Shown: positions 27,422 to 37,136, counted from the first letter of the stretch. The stretch: DNA of 64,000 nt from Microcoleus sp. FACHB-68 (GCF_014695715.1 NZ_JACJOT010000016.1:164872-228871), one strand, 5' to 3'. The notes: generated by a model from the sequence alone, not told the origin. A program made the numbers and translations.

Positions 27422-28543
27422 ATGGCCGGCGACTACTATGAAATTCTTGGTGTCTCCCGCGATGCGGACAAAGAGGAAATTAAACGCGCTTACCGGCGTT
27501 TAGCTCGGAAGTATCACCCGGACGTTAACAAAGAAGAAGGGGCTGAAGAGCGCTTTAAAGAAATCAATCGCGCCTACGAAGTCCTCTCGGAACCAGAAAT
27601 GCGGGGTCGCTATGACCGCTTTGGTGAGCAGGGAGTTTCCGGAGCCGGCGGGGCCGGCTACAGCGACTTTAGTGAAGGCTTTGCAGATATCTTTGAAAGC
27701 TTCTTCAGTGGCTTCGCCGGCGCAGGGGCGGGCCAGCAGGCTCGTCGGCGGGGTGGGCCAGTCCGAGGCGACGATTTGCGCCTGGATCTGCGGTTAGACT
27801 TCCGGGAAGCCGTCTTTGGTGGGGAAAAGGAAATCCGCATCAGCCATCTGGAAAGCTGTGAGGTTTGCAGCGGCACCGGCGCGAAGCCAGGAACTCGCCC
27901 CCGTACCTGCCCGACTTGTACGGGTTCCGGTCAGGTGAGACGTGCCACTCGCACTCCCTTTGGCAGCTTCACGCAAGTTTCTGTCTGCCCGACTTGTAAC
28001 GGCACGGCCCAGGTGATTGAAGATAAATGCGAATCTTGCACCGGCAAGGGTCAAAAACAAGAAACGAAGAAGCTGAAAATTACCGTTCCCGCCGGCGTTG
28101 ACAGTGGAACGCGTTTGCGGGTTTCCGGCGAAGGAGATGCCGGTCAACGCAACGGCACGCCGGGGGATCTGTACGTTTACTTGTTTGTTAATGAAGATGC
28201 CGAATTTCATCGTGAAGGCATTAACATCCTCTCGGACATTAAGATTAGCTACTTGCAAGCGATTTTGGGGTGCCGGCTAGAGGTTAATACCGTTGATGGG
28301 CCGGCAGAATTGGTGATTCCCCCTGGAACGCAACCGAGTACCGTCTTAACCTTAGAAAATAAGGGCGTGCCGAGGCTGGGCAACCCGGTCAGTCGCGGGG
28401 ATCATTTGATTACCGTGTTGATTGAAATTCCCACGCGCTTGGGTGCCGATGAGCGCACCGTGTTGGAGAATTTAGCCAAAACGAAAGGGCTGAACGTTGG
28501 TAAAGGGGGCCAGGGCTTCTTGGGAGGGCTGTTCAACAAGTGA
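27422..28543 (+). CDS. dnaJ: Co-chaperone DnaJ
   Basis: Type I Hsp40 of 373 residues: J domain (1-70) with HPD in [11 protein letters not shown], Gly/Phe-rich linker (about 75-112), zinc-finger domain (about 143-210) and C-terminal substrate-binding domains. Four Cys motifs are present ([32 protein letters not shown]); the third ends in Ala instead of the usual Gly. The stop codon overlaps the next ATG by one base. Confidence 0.97.
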   Translation: MAGDYYEILGVSRDADKEEIKRAYRRLARKYHPDVNKEEGAEERFKEINRAYEVLSEPEMRGRYDRFGEQGVSGAGGAGYSDFSEGFADIFESFFSGFAGAGAGQQARRRGGPVRGDDLRLDLRLDFREAVFGGEKEIRISHLESCEVCSGTGAKPGTRPRTCPTCTGSGQVRRATRTPFGSFTQVSVCPTCNGTAQVIEDKCESCTGKGQKQETKKLKITVPAGVDSGTRLRVSGEGDAGQRNGTPGDLYVYLFVNEDAEFHREGINILSDIKISYLQAILGCRLEVNTVDGPAELVIPPGTQPSTVLTLENKGVPRLGNPVSRGDHLITVLIEIPTRLGADERTVLENLAKTKGLNVGKGGQGFLGGLFNK

Positions 28544-28800
28544 TGAACCATCCAACCGGCTCACAACCCGATGCTGAGATGGATTTGCGGGGCACCCCTT
28601 GCCCGCTCAATTTTGTTCGCACCAAACTCCGCTTGGAGAAAATGGCAGCCGGTGAACTGCTAGAAGTGTGGCTTGATGCCGGTGAACCGATAGAGCAAGT
28701 TCCCGACAGCTTAGCGATGGAAGGCTATAAAATTGAGCAAATTGAGGAGCGCACCGGCTTTTTTGCAGTGAAAGTGCGCCGTCCCGTAACGTCTGCATGA
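28543..28800 (+). CDS. TusA/SirA-family sulfur-carrier protein
   Basis: An 85-residue protein of the TusA/SirA fold. The active Cys sits in DLRGTPCPLNFVRTKLRLEKM; the family's CPxP reads CPLN here. Family members relay persulfide sulfur for tRNA thiolation and other pathways. Its ATG overlaps the dnaJ stop (TGATGA), and its own stop overlaps the rsgA start (ATGA), so dnaJ, this gene and rsgA are translationally coupled. A functional link to the chaperones is not known. Confidence 0.87.
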   Translation: MNHPTGSQPDAEMDLRGTPCPLNFVRTKLRLEKMAAGELLEVWLDAGEPIEQVPDSLAMEGYKIEQIEERTGFFAVKVRRPVTSA

Positions 28801-29900
28801 GTTCACCGGCACCAGATAGTAGCCCAAACGGGGCGGACGTTCTGCTCACCGGCACCGTCGTCGCAGTTCAGGCAAATTACTACCAAGTTCAGCTTGATTT
28901 GCCGGCACCAGAAAACGGGAATACAATCCCCCCCTCCCCCAATCTCCTCTGCACCCGCCGCGCCCGCTTGAAGAAACTTGGCCAGCAGGTGATGGTGGGA
29001 GATCGGGTCGTGGTGGAGGAACCGGACTGGGCCGGCGGACGGGGGGCGATCTCTCAAGTTTTACCCCGTGAAAGTGAACTGGATCGGCCTCCGGTGGCGA
29101 ATGCGAATCAAATTTTGCTAGTTTTTGCCCTAGAAGAACCGCCGCTTGATACCCATCAATTAAGCCGGTTTTTAGTGAAAGCTGAAACCACCGGCTTGAA
29201 GATTTGTCTTTGTTTGAATAAGAGCGATTTAATTTCTCCAGAGCAGTTGCAGCAGTGGAAAGAACGCTTAGCCGGCTGGGGATATGAGCCGGTGTGTATC
29301 AGCGTTGAAGCCGGCATTGCTTTAGATGAATTGTACACACAGCTTAATGAGAAGATTACGATTGTTTCTGGCCCTTCTGGGGTGGGAAAATCGAGTTTAA
29401 TTAACTATTTGATTCCCGATATTAACCTGCGAGTGGGAGAAGTTTCGGGAAAACTTAATCGAGGCCGGCATACGACGCGACACGTTGAATTGTTTAAGCT
29501 GCCGGCGGGTGGTTTGTTAGCAGATACTCCCGGATTTAATCAACCCGATTTGGATTGCGAACCGGAAGATTTAGCCCTGTATTTCCCAGAGGTGCAGCAG
29601 CGGTTAGCTGAGGGAAGGTGTCAGTTTAATGATTGCCTACACGCAGATGAGCCGAATTGTGCGGTGCGGGGCAATTGGGAGCGTTACGAGCATTATTTAG
29701 AGTTTCTGGCAGAGGCGGTTACACTGCATGAGAGTTTGCAGCAGCAGGCGGATGCTGAATCTAATATGAAGATGAAGAGTAAGCGTGCCGGTGAGCAGCA
29801 GTATGAACCGAAGTTAGAAAGTAAGAAATATCGTCGGTCTTCTCGCCGGTTTCAGAACCAAAATATGGAAGATTTGCATGGAGATATGGAAGAGGTTTGA
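28797..29900 (+). CDS. rsgA: Ribosome small subunit-dependent GTPase RsgA
   Basis: Circularly permuted GTPase that assists late maturation of the 30S subunit, 367 residues. It has an N-terminal OB fold (about 15-95), then permuted motifs in order: G4 LNKSDLI, G1 GPSGVGKSSLINYL and G3 DTPGFNQ. The zinc-binding C-terminal domain is CQFNDCLHADEPNCAV. The tail (about 325-367) is Lys/Arg/Gln-rich and specific to this lineage. Last gene of the coupled dnaJ-TusA-rsgA group. Confidence 0.95.
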   Translation: MSSPAPDSSPNGADVLLTGTVVAVQANYYQVQLDLPAPENGNTIPPSPNLLCTRRARLKKLGQQVMVGDRVVVEEPDWAGGRGAISQVLPRESELDRPPVANANQILLVFALEEPPLDTHQLSRFLVKAETTGLKICLCLNKSDLISPEQLQQWKERLAGWGYEPVCISVEAGIALDELYTQLNEKITIVSGPSGVGKSSLINYLIPDINLRVGEVSGKLNRGRHTTRHVELFKLPAGGLLADTPGFNQPDLDCEPEDLALYFPEVQQRLAEGRCQFNDCLHADEPNCAVRGNWERYEHYLEFLAEAVTLHESLQQQADAESNMKMKSKRAGEQQYEPKLESKKYRRSSRRFQNQNMEDLHGDMEEV

Positions 29901-30214
29901 GGAATTTTTAACCGCAGATAAACGCAGATGAACGCAGATGATAGCGCAGGGTGCCGCAGACATACGCAGGATATCCCAATTTATTTGTAGAGGATATTGG
30001 CATAAAAATTTTTGAAAAAAATATAGAAAATTTGAAATTTGTGCTAAGATAAACATAATAGAAAAAGTGCGGCCATATATAGTTCTTCAAAAAAGGTCGG
30101 CTAATTTCCAATAAAGTATTTAAAAGCCTCAGAAACAATTAGCCGGCTTCAGTAAATTTTGTTTGCATAGCGCTACATTTCTACCTAGAGAAAACGGCAC
30201 AATGATTCGGGAAA
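29901..30214. other. Convergent spacer with a dispersed repeat
   Basis: 314 bases between rsgA and the kinase gene, which converge. The first part is the dispersed repeat listed at 29906-29941; the rest is AT-rich with no gene. Confidence 0.55.
29906..29941 (+). repeat. Dispersed repeat with duplicated ACGCAGATGA unit
   Basis: Best copy of the repeat also found at 12081-12111 and 8069-8092 (minus): TTTTTAACCGCAGATA then AACGCAGATG twice in tandem. It lies six bases beyond the rsgA stop. Confidence 0.6.
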
Positions 30215-32044
30215 CTACGCCAAAGAAACAGCTACGCGAAAACCGCAATTCTTCCAACTGCTATTAGGCTCCTCCCTAGCGCGACTCGCACTGCGACAAT
30301 TCCCAGGGGACTCAGTCAAAGCACCACCACGCAGCATCCGGTATTGTTTGTTTCCACCGGCATCCCACACACTGCCATCAACCGGCGCACCAACATAGTT
30401 TTCATGCCCAGGATCGGCGCACCATTCCCCAACATTCCCGTGCATATCATAAAGTCCAAAGGCATTGGGTGGAAAAGTCTCCACCAACGTTGTTATGTGG
30501 CGAGACTTACCTTCTGGCCCAGAAGCATAGGTATGATTCCCGTCATAATTGGCTAAATCTGGGGTAATTGTCTCGCCAAAGTGAAAGGGTGTAATTGTTC
30601 TCCCGCGACAGGCATATTCCCATTCAGCTTCGCTGGGTAAGCGATAAAATCGCCCTGTTTTTTTAGTAAGTCGCGCACAAAACTCTACAGCATCGTGCCA
30701 GGTGACGTATTCAACCGGCGCGTCTGCTCCTTTAAAATGGGAGGGTTCTGGACTCAAATATTGTTTAACTTTAGGTAAAGACGCAACCGCTTTCCATTGC
30801 GCCTGAGTGACGGCATATTTTCCCATAAAAAAGGGCGCTATATTTACTTTGTGCTGCGGACTTTCGCTGGAGTCACGCTCTTTTTCAATAGTGGGTGAAC
30901 CCATCCAGAAAGCCCCCCCCGGAATAGAAACCATTTCCAAAATTACCCCGCCTCCTAGACTTTCGGCAAAGTATTCGGCATGGTGGCGCTGTAGGTTAAT
31001 TGGATTTCCCCACGCATCCACTGTCACCACTTCAAAGTTAAAAGATTGTAAATTGACTTTCCCTCTACCACCTTGGACAAATGTAGTGGCGGTTGAGGTT
31101 GGTGGAATTGTAAGATTTCTGGGAGCAACCGGCTGAGCATTCAAAGCTTCTAACACTTCGGTTGCTGATTGATAGCGATCTTTAACATAATCTTGGAGCA
31201 GCTTATCTAAAACTTCTCCTAATCCAGCGCTAACAGTTGTACCACGTGGGAGTTTTTCTCGCCATAACCAACAAGCTTCTAAAGGATCGTAAAGCTCATC
31301 TGAGCCGTCTAAATCTGGGAAAATGCCGGTCATTAACCGAATGCAAGTTACCGCTAAACTGTACAAATCACTCGCCGGATACGCCACCCCTCGCATTGCT
31401 TGTTCTATTGGCGCATAGCCGGGAGTTCCTAACAGTGTTCCCTGTTGACTTAATGAAGTGCCAGACATTTGTTTAGCCACTCCAAAGTCAATTAAGATTA
31501 ATTTGCCATCACTTTGACGGCGAATGATATTTTCGGGTTTAATATCTCGGTGAATGACTGGCCGATTGTGTACATACTGAAGAATCGGTAACAAATCATT
31601 TAATAATTCTCTAATTTTTGCTTCGCTGAATGTTCCTTGCTGTTCCAGTTCTTCAATTAAAGTTTGCCCTTTGATGAACTGCTGCACCAAATATAGATAA
31701 GTATCCTGCTCAAAATAGGCAAATAACGTCGGAATTTGGGGATGATCTTCTAAGTGCAACAATCGTTCGGCTTCTTGATGAAACAGTTCAATTGCCTTTT
31801 GCAGTGCCGGCGCAGAGGTTTGAATTGCCGGCGAGGGTGAAAACTGTTTAACCACACAAATCGCTTTGCGCCGGTCTTCGTCTTCTGCTAAATAAGTTTT
31901 GCCAAAACCCCCTTGACCCAGTGCAGAAATTATGCTGTATCTCCCTCTGAGCAATGGCACCAATTTTGTGCCGCAATTAACACAGAATTTTGTGCCATCT
32001 GGGTTTTGTGGTTTCTGACACGAGGGATTGAGGCAATAAGGCAT
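30215..32044 (-). CDS. Serine/threonine protein kinase fused to a SUMF/FGE-like domain
   Basis: A 609-residue fusion. Residues 4-25 form a zinc ribbon (CLNPSCQKPQNPDGTKFCVNC). The kinase domain (about 34-295) has the Gly loop LGQGGFGKTY, VVK Lys, VIHRDIKPENI and LIDFGVAKQ, so it should be active. Residues about 365-608 form a formylglycine-generating-enzyme-like (DUF323) domain: MVSIPGGAFWMGS, YAVTQAQWKAV, RLPSEAEWEYACRG, YDMHGNVGEWC and LRGGALTESPGNCRSASR. The two active-site Cys of true FGE are not in place there, so this half probably binds rather than converts sulfatases. Such kinase-SUMF fusions recur in cyanobacteria. No membrane helix is visible. Confidence 0.92.
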   Translation of the reverse strand: MPYCLNPSCQKPQNPDGTKFCVNCGTKLVPLLRGRYSIISALGQGGFGKTYLAEDEDRRKAICVVKQFSPSPAIQTSAPALQKAIELFHQEAERLLHLEDHPQIPTLFAYFEQDTYLYLVQQFIKGQTLIEELEQQGTFSEAKIRELLNDLLPILQYVHNRPVIHRDIKPENIIRRQSDGKLILIDFGVAKQMSGTSLSQQGTLLGTPGYAPIEQAMRGVAYPASDLYSLAVTCIRLMTGIFPDLDGSDELYDPLEACWLWREKLPRGTTVSAGLGEVLDKLLQDYVKDRYQSATEVLEALNAQPVAPRNLTIPPTSTATTFVQGGRGKVNLQSFNFEVVTVDAWGNPINLQRHHAEYFAESLGGGVILEMVSIPGGAFWMGSPTIEKERDSSESPQHKVNIAPFFMGKYAVTQAQWKAVASLPKVKQYLSPEPSHFKGADAPVEYVTWHDAVEFCARLTKKTGRFYRLPSEAEWEYACRGRTITPFHFGETITPDLANYDGNHTYASGPEGKSRHITTLVETFPPNAFGLYDMHGNVGEWCADPGHENYVGAPVDGSVWDAGGNKQYRMLRGGALTESPGNCRSASRAREEPNSSWKNCGFRVAVSLA

Positions 32045-32153
32045 GGCAGAGGCGAAAGGCTGTGGGGGTTGTTTCTATTCTGCCATCCGGTCATCATCAA
32101 TTGCCATGTCTTTCTAACGCTAAACTGGACAGTGTTGATTAAAATTCCTCACC

Positions 32154-34226
32154 ATGTCAGATTCCAATCAAGCTCTAGAATATCCAAAAACCCGCAAAGC
32201 CGATCAAATTGATGATTATCACGGAACGCCGGTTGCCGACTTTTACAGATGGCTAGAAGATCCCGATTCAGAAGAAACAAAAACTTGGGTTGATGCACAA
32301 AATCAAGTTACATTTGGCTACCTTGAGCAAATTCCCGCACGAGAAAAAATCAAACAACGCCTTACCCAACTTTGGGATTACGAAAAATACAGCATTCCTT
32401 TCAAAAAAAACAATCGATATTTTTATTTTAAAAATGATGGATTGCAAAACCAAAGTGTGCTGTACACTTTAACATCTCTTGATGGCGAACCGAGATTATT
32501 GTTAGATCCGAATAAACTTTCTGAAGATGGCACCGTTGCGCTTTCGGGTTTATCTATCAGTGAAGATGGGCAATTTTTAGCGTATGGTTTATCTTCTTCT
32601 GGATCGGATTGGCAAGAGTGGAAAGTGCGGGAGATTGAAACCGGCAACGATCTTTCCGATCATTTGAAATGGATTAAATTCTCTGGCGCTTCTTGGACTC
32701 ATGATGCTCAAGGCTTTTTTTACAGCCGGTATGATGAGCCGAACGAAAAGACCCAATTAGAAGATGTCAATTATTACCAAAAACTATTCTATCACCGGCT
32801 CGGCACTTCTCAAACTGAAGACGTGTTAATTTATGAGCGTCCCGACGAAAAAGAATGGGGGTTTGCCGGCGGTGTTACCGAAGATGGCAAATATCTAGTC
32901 ATTTCTGTTTGGCGGGGAACAGATCCCAAAAATCTGGTTTTCTACAAAGATTTAACCAATCCAGATGCTCAAATCATCGAACTGATCAGCGAGTTTGAAG
33001 CCAGTTATAACATGATGGATAACGATGGCTCACTTTTCTGGTTTCGCACAGATTTAGATGCGTCTCGTGGACGAGTAATTGCCATTGATATCAACAAGCC
33101 GGCGAAGGAAAACTGGCAAGAAATTATTCCTCAATCTGATGATGTTCTGGAAGGGGTTGGTTTGCTTAATAATCAGTTTGTCGCTGATTATTTAAAAGAC
33201 GCCCAAACTGTCGTTAAAATCTTTAACTTAGACGGCGCGTTTGTGCGCGAAGTTGAATTACCCGGAATTGGTTCAGCCGGCGGCTTTGACGGCAAGCGCT
33301 ACGACACAGAAACCTTCTATAGCTTCACTAGCTTCACAACGCCGGCAACGATTTACCGTTACGACATGATCAGCGGGAAAAGTACCCTTTTCCGTCAGCC
33401 AAACGTTGATTTCAATCCCGATGATTACGAAACCAAACAGGTTTTCTATAGCAGCAAAGATGGCACCCAAGTGCCGATGTTTATTACCCACAGAAAGGGA
33501 ATAAAACTAGACGGGAATAATCCCACCTATCTCTATGGCTACGGTGGCTTTAATATATCGCTGACACCTAGCTTTTCAGTCGGACAAGTGGTGTGGTTAG
33601 AACTCGGCGGAGTTTTGGCAATTCCTAATCTGCGCGGCGGCGGGGAATATGGCGAAGATTGGCATCAAGCCGGCATGAAATTAAACAAACAAAATGTTTT
33701 CGATGATTTCATTACGGCAGCAGAATGGCTGATTGATAACAAGTACACTCGCCCAGAAAAACTTGCAATTGGTGGCGGCAGTAATGGGGGATTATTAGTG
33801 GGTGCTTGCATGACTCAGCGCCCCGATTTATTTGGTGCTGCATTGCCGGCAGTCGGGGTGATGGATATGCTCCGCTTCCATAAATTTACCATCGGTTGGG
33901 CTTGGTGTTCTGAATATGGTTCCCCAGAAAACCCGGAAGAATTTCAAGTGCTGCATCAATATTCACCGCTCCACAATCTTAAGCCTGAAACGGCTTACCC
34001 AGCAACCCTAATTATTACAGCAGATCATGATGATCGCGTCGTACCGGCACACAGTTTCAAGTTTGCCGCTGCCTTACAAGAAGCGCATCAAAGCGAAAAG
34101 CCGGTGTTAATTCGCATTGAAACCAAAGCTGGACACGGTGCCGGTAAACCCACTGCTAAAATTATTGAAGAACTTGCCGACAAGTGGGCTTTTTTAGTGC
34201 GAACACTCGATATCGCTGTTAACTAA
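32154..34226 (+). CDS. Prolyl oligopeptidase (S9A family)
   Basis: A 690-residue serine peptidase cleaving after Pro in short peptides. The N-terminal segment (YPKTRKADQIDDYHGTPVADFYRWLEDPDSEETKTWVDAQN) and a seven-bladed propeller (about 75-420) precede the alpha/beta-hydrolase domain. The catalytic triad is the Ser in IGGGSNGGLLVGA (about 543), Asp in ITADHDDRVVPAHS (about 627) and His in AGHGAGKPTAK (about 661). RGGGEYGEDWHQAG, which shapes the oxyanion side, is conserved. No signal peptide, so cytosolic. Monocistronic and divergent from the kinase gene. Confidence 0.95.
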   Translation: MSDSNQALEYPKTRKADQIDDYHGTPVADFYRWLEDPDSEETKTWVDAQNQVTFGYLEQIPAREKIKQRLTQLWDYEKYSIPFKKNNRYFYFKNDGLQNQSVLYTLTSLDGEPRLLLDPNKLSEDGTVALSGLSISEDGQFLAYGLSSSGSDWQEWKVREIETGNDLSDHLKWIKFSGASWTHDAQGFFYSRYDEPNEKTQLEDVNYYQKLFYHRLGTSQTEDVLIYERPDEKEWGFAGGVTEDGKYLVISVWRGTDPKNLVFYKDLTNPDAQIIELISEFEASYNMMDNDGSLFWFRTDLDASRGRVIAIDINKPAKENWQEIIPQSDDVLEGVGLLNNQFVADYLKDAQTVVKIFNLDGAFVREVELPGIGSAGGFDGKRYDTETFYSFTSFTTPATIYRYDMISGKSTLFRQPNVDFNPDDYETKQVFYSSKDGTQVPMFITHRKGIKLDGNNPTYLYGYGGFNISLTPSFSVGQVVWLELGGVLAIPNLRGGGEYGEDWHQAGMKLNKQNVFDDFITAAEWLIDNKYTRPEKLAIGGGSNGGLLVGACMTQRPDLFGAALPAVGVMDMLRFHKFTIGWAWCSEYGSPENPEEFQVLHQYSPLHNLKPETAYPATLIITADHDDRVVPAHSFKFAAALQEAHQSEKPVLIRIETKAGHGAGKPTAKIIEELADKWAFLVRTLDIAVN

Positions 34227-34263
34227 TTTTCTTTAGTAAGGCAGGAATTCTCCAACTTACTTG

Positions 34264-34752
34264 CTAAACATTGGCTGACAGAAAAGGTAAAGTTTCTGCG
34301 ATTGAATCTTTGACTGTCAGCCCTTGTTCTTTTGCCCAAAACTCACTTAAAAAGTGAATTTGTCGTAATCCAACAATTAAATTTAATCCAGGGATAAACA
34401 TCCACCAAACGACAAGCGGTTCTTTCATTCCTGCTTGCCGATACAGTTGATTCACTGTGTTATAAAGCTTAAATTGCACAATATAAATCCAGACTATTCC
34501 CAGTAAAGAAAACCATCCGAACCATCCCGGAACATCAGGATCAAAAATTCGCAGCAATTGAGGAACTGTAACACCTAATACAAACGGCAATAAACATTTT
34601 GTACCAGACCAACCGTAACCGTTATACCGGCGCAACTCTTCTTGAATAATCCACTTGTACCAGCCATAGTACAGCAGCAGGCTAAATCCAGAGAGGAAAA
34701 CAACTCGCCATAGGGGACGCGGTTTACCGAAAGGCTTGGCAGACATACTCAT
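34264..34752 (-). CDS. Small multi-pass membrane protein (DUF4234-like)
   Basis: A 162-residue protein with about four hydrophobic segments (WRVVFLSGFSLLLYYGWYKWIIQEELRRYN, LLPFVLGVTVPQLLR, WFGWFSLLGIVWIYIVQFKLYN, PLVVWWMFIPGLNLIVGLRQIHF). The first segment resembles DUF4234 proteins (YYGWYKWIIQEELRR), and the start MSMSAKPFGKP may be either Met. No enzyme motif. It converges with the prolyl oligopeptidase gene. Confidence 0.65.
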   Translation of the reverse strand: MSMSAKPFGKPRPLWRVVFLSGFSLLLYYGWYKWIIQEELRRYNGYGWSGTKCLLPFVLGVTVPQLLRIFDPDVPGWFGWFSLLGIVWIYIVQFKLYNTVNQLYRQAGMKEPLVVWWMFIPGLNLIVGLRQIHFLSEFWAKEQGLTVKDSIAETLPFLSANV

Positions 34753-35022
34753 AAGATGAGGAAATAACTATTTCTTGAAGGTATTAACATTTCGTAATAT
34801 ACAACAAAGGTTTGCAGATGTAGCTACGACTCCCATCAATTTTTCAGTATTTCCCCAAAAAATATAGAAAGTATGGAATTTAAATATCCGCATTTCTACG
34901 GAAAAAAATCGAAAATATTTAACAGCTATTGATACTAAAATTAACAAATTTTGCGAAACATTTGATTTGATAATTTCGTCGCCACTTGATGAGTATACTC
35001 ACTTAATTATCCGGGGTGGATC

Positions 35023-35379
35023 GTGATTACTCTGATCTTGGTGCATCGAATTCCTAATCTACCGACTCAAAGTTGGACTTTTGAAGACGAATCAGTGATT
35101 CGTATCGGGCGATCGTCTGATAATCATGTGATTATTCATAGCGCTGTGGTTTCCCGCTACCACGTTGAATTGCAGCGCAGAGGTTGCAAATGGAAGATTC
35201 TAAATTTAGGCGGGAATGGAACTTATTCGGATGAAAATCTTATCACCCAAGCGCCGGTTGTGGATGGAATGCTTTTGCGCTTGGCGCGTTCTGGCCCTCA
35301 GCTACAAATAAAAGTGGGGGCAAATGTATTTAAAAATACGCCAAAAATCTTGCCCGCAAAGGAGGTATTGGCCGGCTAG
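35023..35379 (+). CDS. FHA-domain protein
   Basis: A 118-residue protein that is almost only an FHA domain, a phosphothreonine-binding module. Signature residues: IRIGRSSDNHVII (about 26-38), VVSRYHVELQRR (about 43-54) and LGGNGTYSDENLI (about 62-74). The start is GTG with GGGGTGGA just upstream. FHA proteins pair with Ser/Thr kinases; one kinase lies 3 kb away but not in an operon. Its last four bases overlap the convergent oxidase gene. Confidence 0.88.
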   Translation: MITLILVHRIPNLPTQSWTFEDESVIRIGRSSDNHVIIHSAVVSRYHVELQRRGCKWKILNLGGNGTYSDENLITQAPVVDGMLLRLARSGPQLQIKVGANVFKNTPKILPAKEVLAG

Positions 35380-36497
35380 GCAGGGTTGGGGGCAATCAGT
35401 TGACAGATAGCTTGTGCAGTTGCCGGCGCGAGTAAAATACCGTTGCGATAGTGGCCGGTGGCGAGTAAAACATTAGAATAGCCGGTTAAATGACCGATCA
35501 CCGGCGCGGGGCGTCCTTCTGGGCGTGGGCGCAAACCCGACCACTTTCTAATCACAGCAGCCTCGGCTAAAGCTGGGCAAAGTGCGATCGCTTGCTGCAA
35601 AACTGCCTCAAGCTGTGTGGCATCGGCCACCGGCTCATTTCCATTTTCGCTAAACTCAACCGTCGCCCCCACCCAATAATCTCCCGCAGCTTGCGATCCT
35701 GCGCCACAAGGCACGATATGCACATCATCGCCGGTGATCACCGGCTGCAAATCCCTACGCCCTAGAGGATGCCGTAAGCGCAGGTGCAAGGCTTGCCCCA
35801 GCACAGGTTTAATCTCAACCGGCTGCTTTAATGCTGAACTTAGCTGGGTGGAACCCAAACCAGCAGCCAGCACAACCCAGTCCACCGGCATCGATCCGGC
35901 TGTTGTGTAAATGTGCCGGCAAACCTGCTGAGCATCAGGGTTTGTGGCCCGATTAAATTCTTCTGCCGCTACGCCAAACTTAAATATCACACCATTGCGC
36001 CTCGCAGCGTCAACCAAAGCTTGCGTTAGCGCCACCGGATCAACTTGCCGGTCTTGGGGTGAATAAATTGCGCCGGCTAGCTGCTGGCAACCAAGTTGAG
36101 GAAAGTTAGACTTAACCGCAGCTTTATCTAAAATTTTTAACGCCAAGCCTTGTGATCGGCGAATATCCGCCAATATTTGCCACTTAGCCATCTCCTCATC
36201 CGCAAAACATAGCATCAGAATGCCCTGCCGGTTGTAAGGAATTTGGCGACCCGTCAGCCTTTCTAACTCTGGAATTAACGTTTCATAGCGCTGCAGACTC
36301 GCAAGGCGCATTTGCCACGCCCTGCCCTTCACTTTCTGAGAAATCGCGCCCATTAAAACACCGAGGGCTGCGCCCGTAGCCGCCTCAGCCGGGGGTTGCC
36401 GGTCGAGTACCGTAATTTTTAACCCCTCAAGCCGGCTAAGTTCATAGGCGATCATCGCCCCAACGACACCGCACCCGATAACTGCAACATGACTCAT
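35376..36497 (-). CDS. FAD-dependent DAO-family oxidoreductase (ThiO/glycine oxidase-like)
   Basis: A 373-residue flavoprotein of the D-amino-acid/glycine oxidase family. It has the N-terminal dinucleotide-binding fingerprint VAVIGCGVVGAMIAYELS (3-20) with the acidic ribose-binding region VLDRQPP, and C-terminal KWSGLRPRPEGRPAPVIGHLTGYSNVLLATGHYRNGILLAPATA, which matches glycine oxidase/ThiO. ThiO supplies dehydroglycine for thiazole synthesis, but no thi gene is nearby, so the assignment stays at family level. Confidence 0.87.
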   Translation of the reverse strand: MSHVAVIGCGVVGAMIAYELSRLEGLKITVLDRQPPAEAATGAALGVLMGAISQKVKGRAWQMRLASLQRYETLIPELERLTGRQIPYNRQGILMLCFADEEMAKWQILADIRRSQGLALKILDKAAVKSNFPQLGCQQLAGAIYSPQDRQVDPVALTQALVDAARRNGVIFKFGVAAEEFNRATNPDAQQVCRHIYTTAGSMPVDWVVLAAGLGSTQLSSALKQPVEIKPVLGQALHLRLRHPLGRRDLQPVITGDDVHIVPCGAGSQAAGDYWVGATVEFSENGNEPVADATQLEAVLQQAIALCPALAEAAVIRKWSGLRPRPEGRPAPVIGHLTGYSNVLLATGHYRNGILLAPATAQAICQLIAPNPA

Positions 36498-36654
36498 TAA
36501 TTTAATCTAGCAGGCGAGTGGAGGAGAGTGGGAGAGTGGCGGTTTACTTGTATCTATCTGCACTAAAGCGATCAAACTTTAAATGTGGAAGATTTGCTCT
36601 ACAGTTGTGAGTTCATTTCACAAAGAAGTTTAGAGTTTAGATTTAAAAGCTCAA

Positions 36655-36684
36655 TCTAAACTCCAAACTTTAAACTTTAAACTC
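36655..36684. repeat. AAACTTT/AAACTCC heptamer repeat
   Basis: Tandem 7-base units of the AAACTNN type just downstream of psbQ, with related TTTAGAG words at 36627-36640. A third STRR-like family in this window. Confidence 0.6.
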
Positions 36685-36686
36685 GA

Positions 36687-37136
36687 TCACACTTGGGGAA
36701 TTGCCTGCAAGAAGGCGTTGAAATCCTTCATCGCTTCCCCAAAATTTTCCACAGCTACTTCATAGTTGCTCTCTTGAGCGGCTTTATCAAGCGCCTCTAG
36801 ATGAACAAAAATGTCTTTAGCTGCTTGACGCGCTGCCGACTGTTCTTTGGGAAGGAGATTTTGGCTGAGGTAGGCCATGTCTTGACGCAGGCTGCCCAAA
36901 GGCCCATGAATAAACGTCTGCACATTTACCCAGTCGCGGTTTTTGAGCAGGCTTGGGAGTGCTCCCATACGGTCGCGCAAATCAGTGATTTTTGGGACGT
37001 ATTTGTGAATTTGCTCAATTTGAGCCGTGGTGTAGGTGGGAGGCTTGGTTGCTGTCGGACTGCTACAGCTGACCACAAACACAGTCAGAATTGCCAGAAT
37101 GCCGGCCAGGATTGAACGATAGCGTGCGGTAAACAT
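36687..37136 (-). CDS. psbQ: Photosystem II lipoprotein PsbQ (CyanoQ)
   Basis: A 149-residue lumenal lipoprotein that stabilises the oxygen-evolving side of photosystem II. The signal peptide ends in a lipobox (FVVSC, Cys at 24). The mature part is a four-helix bundle with the CyanoQ pattern: IEQIHKYVPKITDLRDRMGALPSLLKNRDWVNVQTFIHGPLGSLRQDMAYLSQNLLPKEQSAARQAAKDIFVHLEALDKAA. Monocistronic. Confidence 0.93.
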   Translation of the reverse strand: MFTARYRSILAGILAILTVFVVSCSSPTATKPPTYTTAQIEQIHKYVPKITDLRDRMGALPSLLKNRDWVNVQTFIHGPLGSLRQDMAYLSQNLLPKEQSAARQAAKDIFVHLEALDKAAQESNYEVAVENFGEAMKDFNAFLQAIPQV

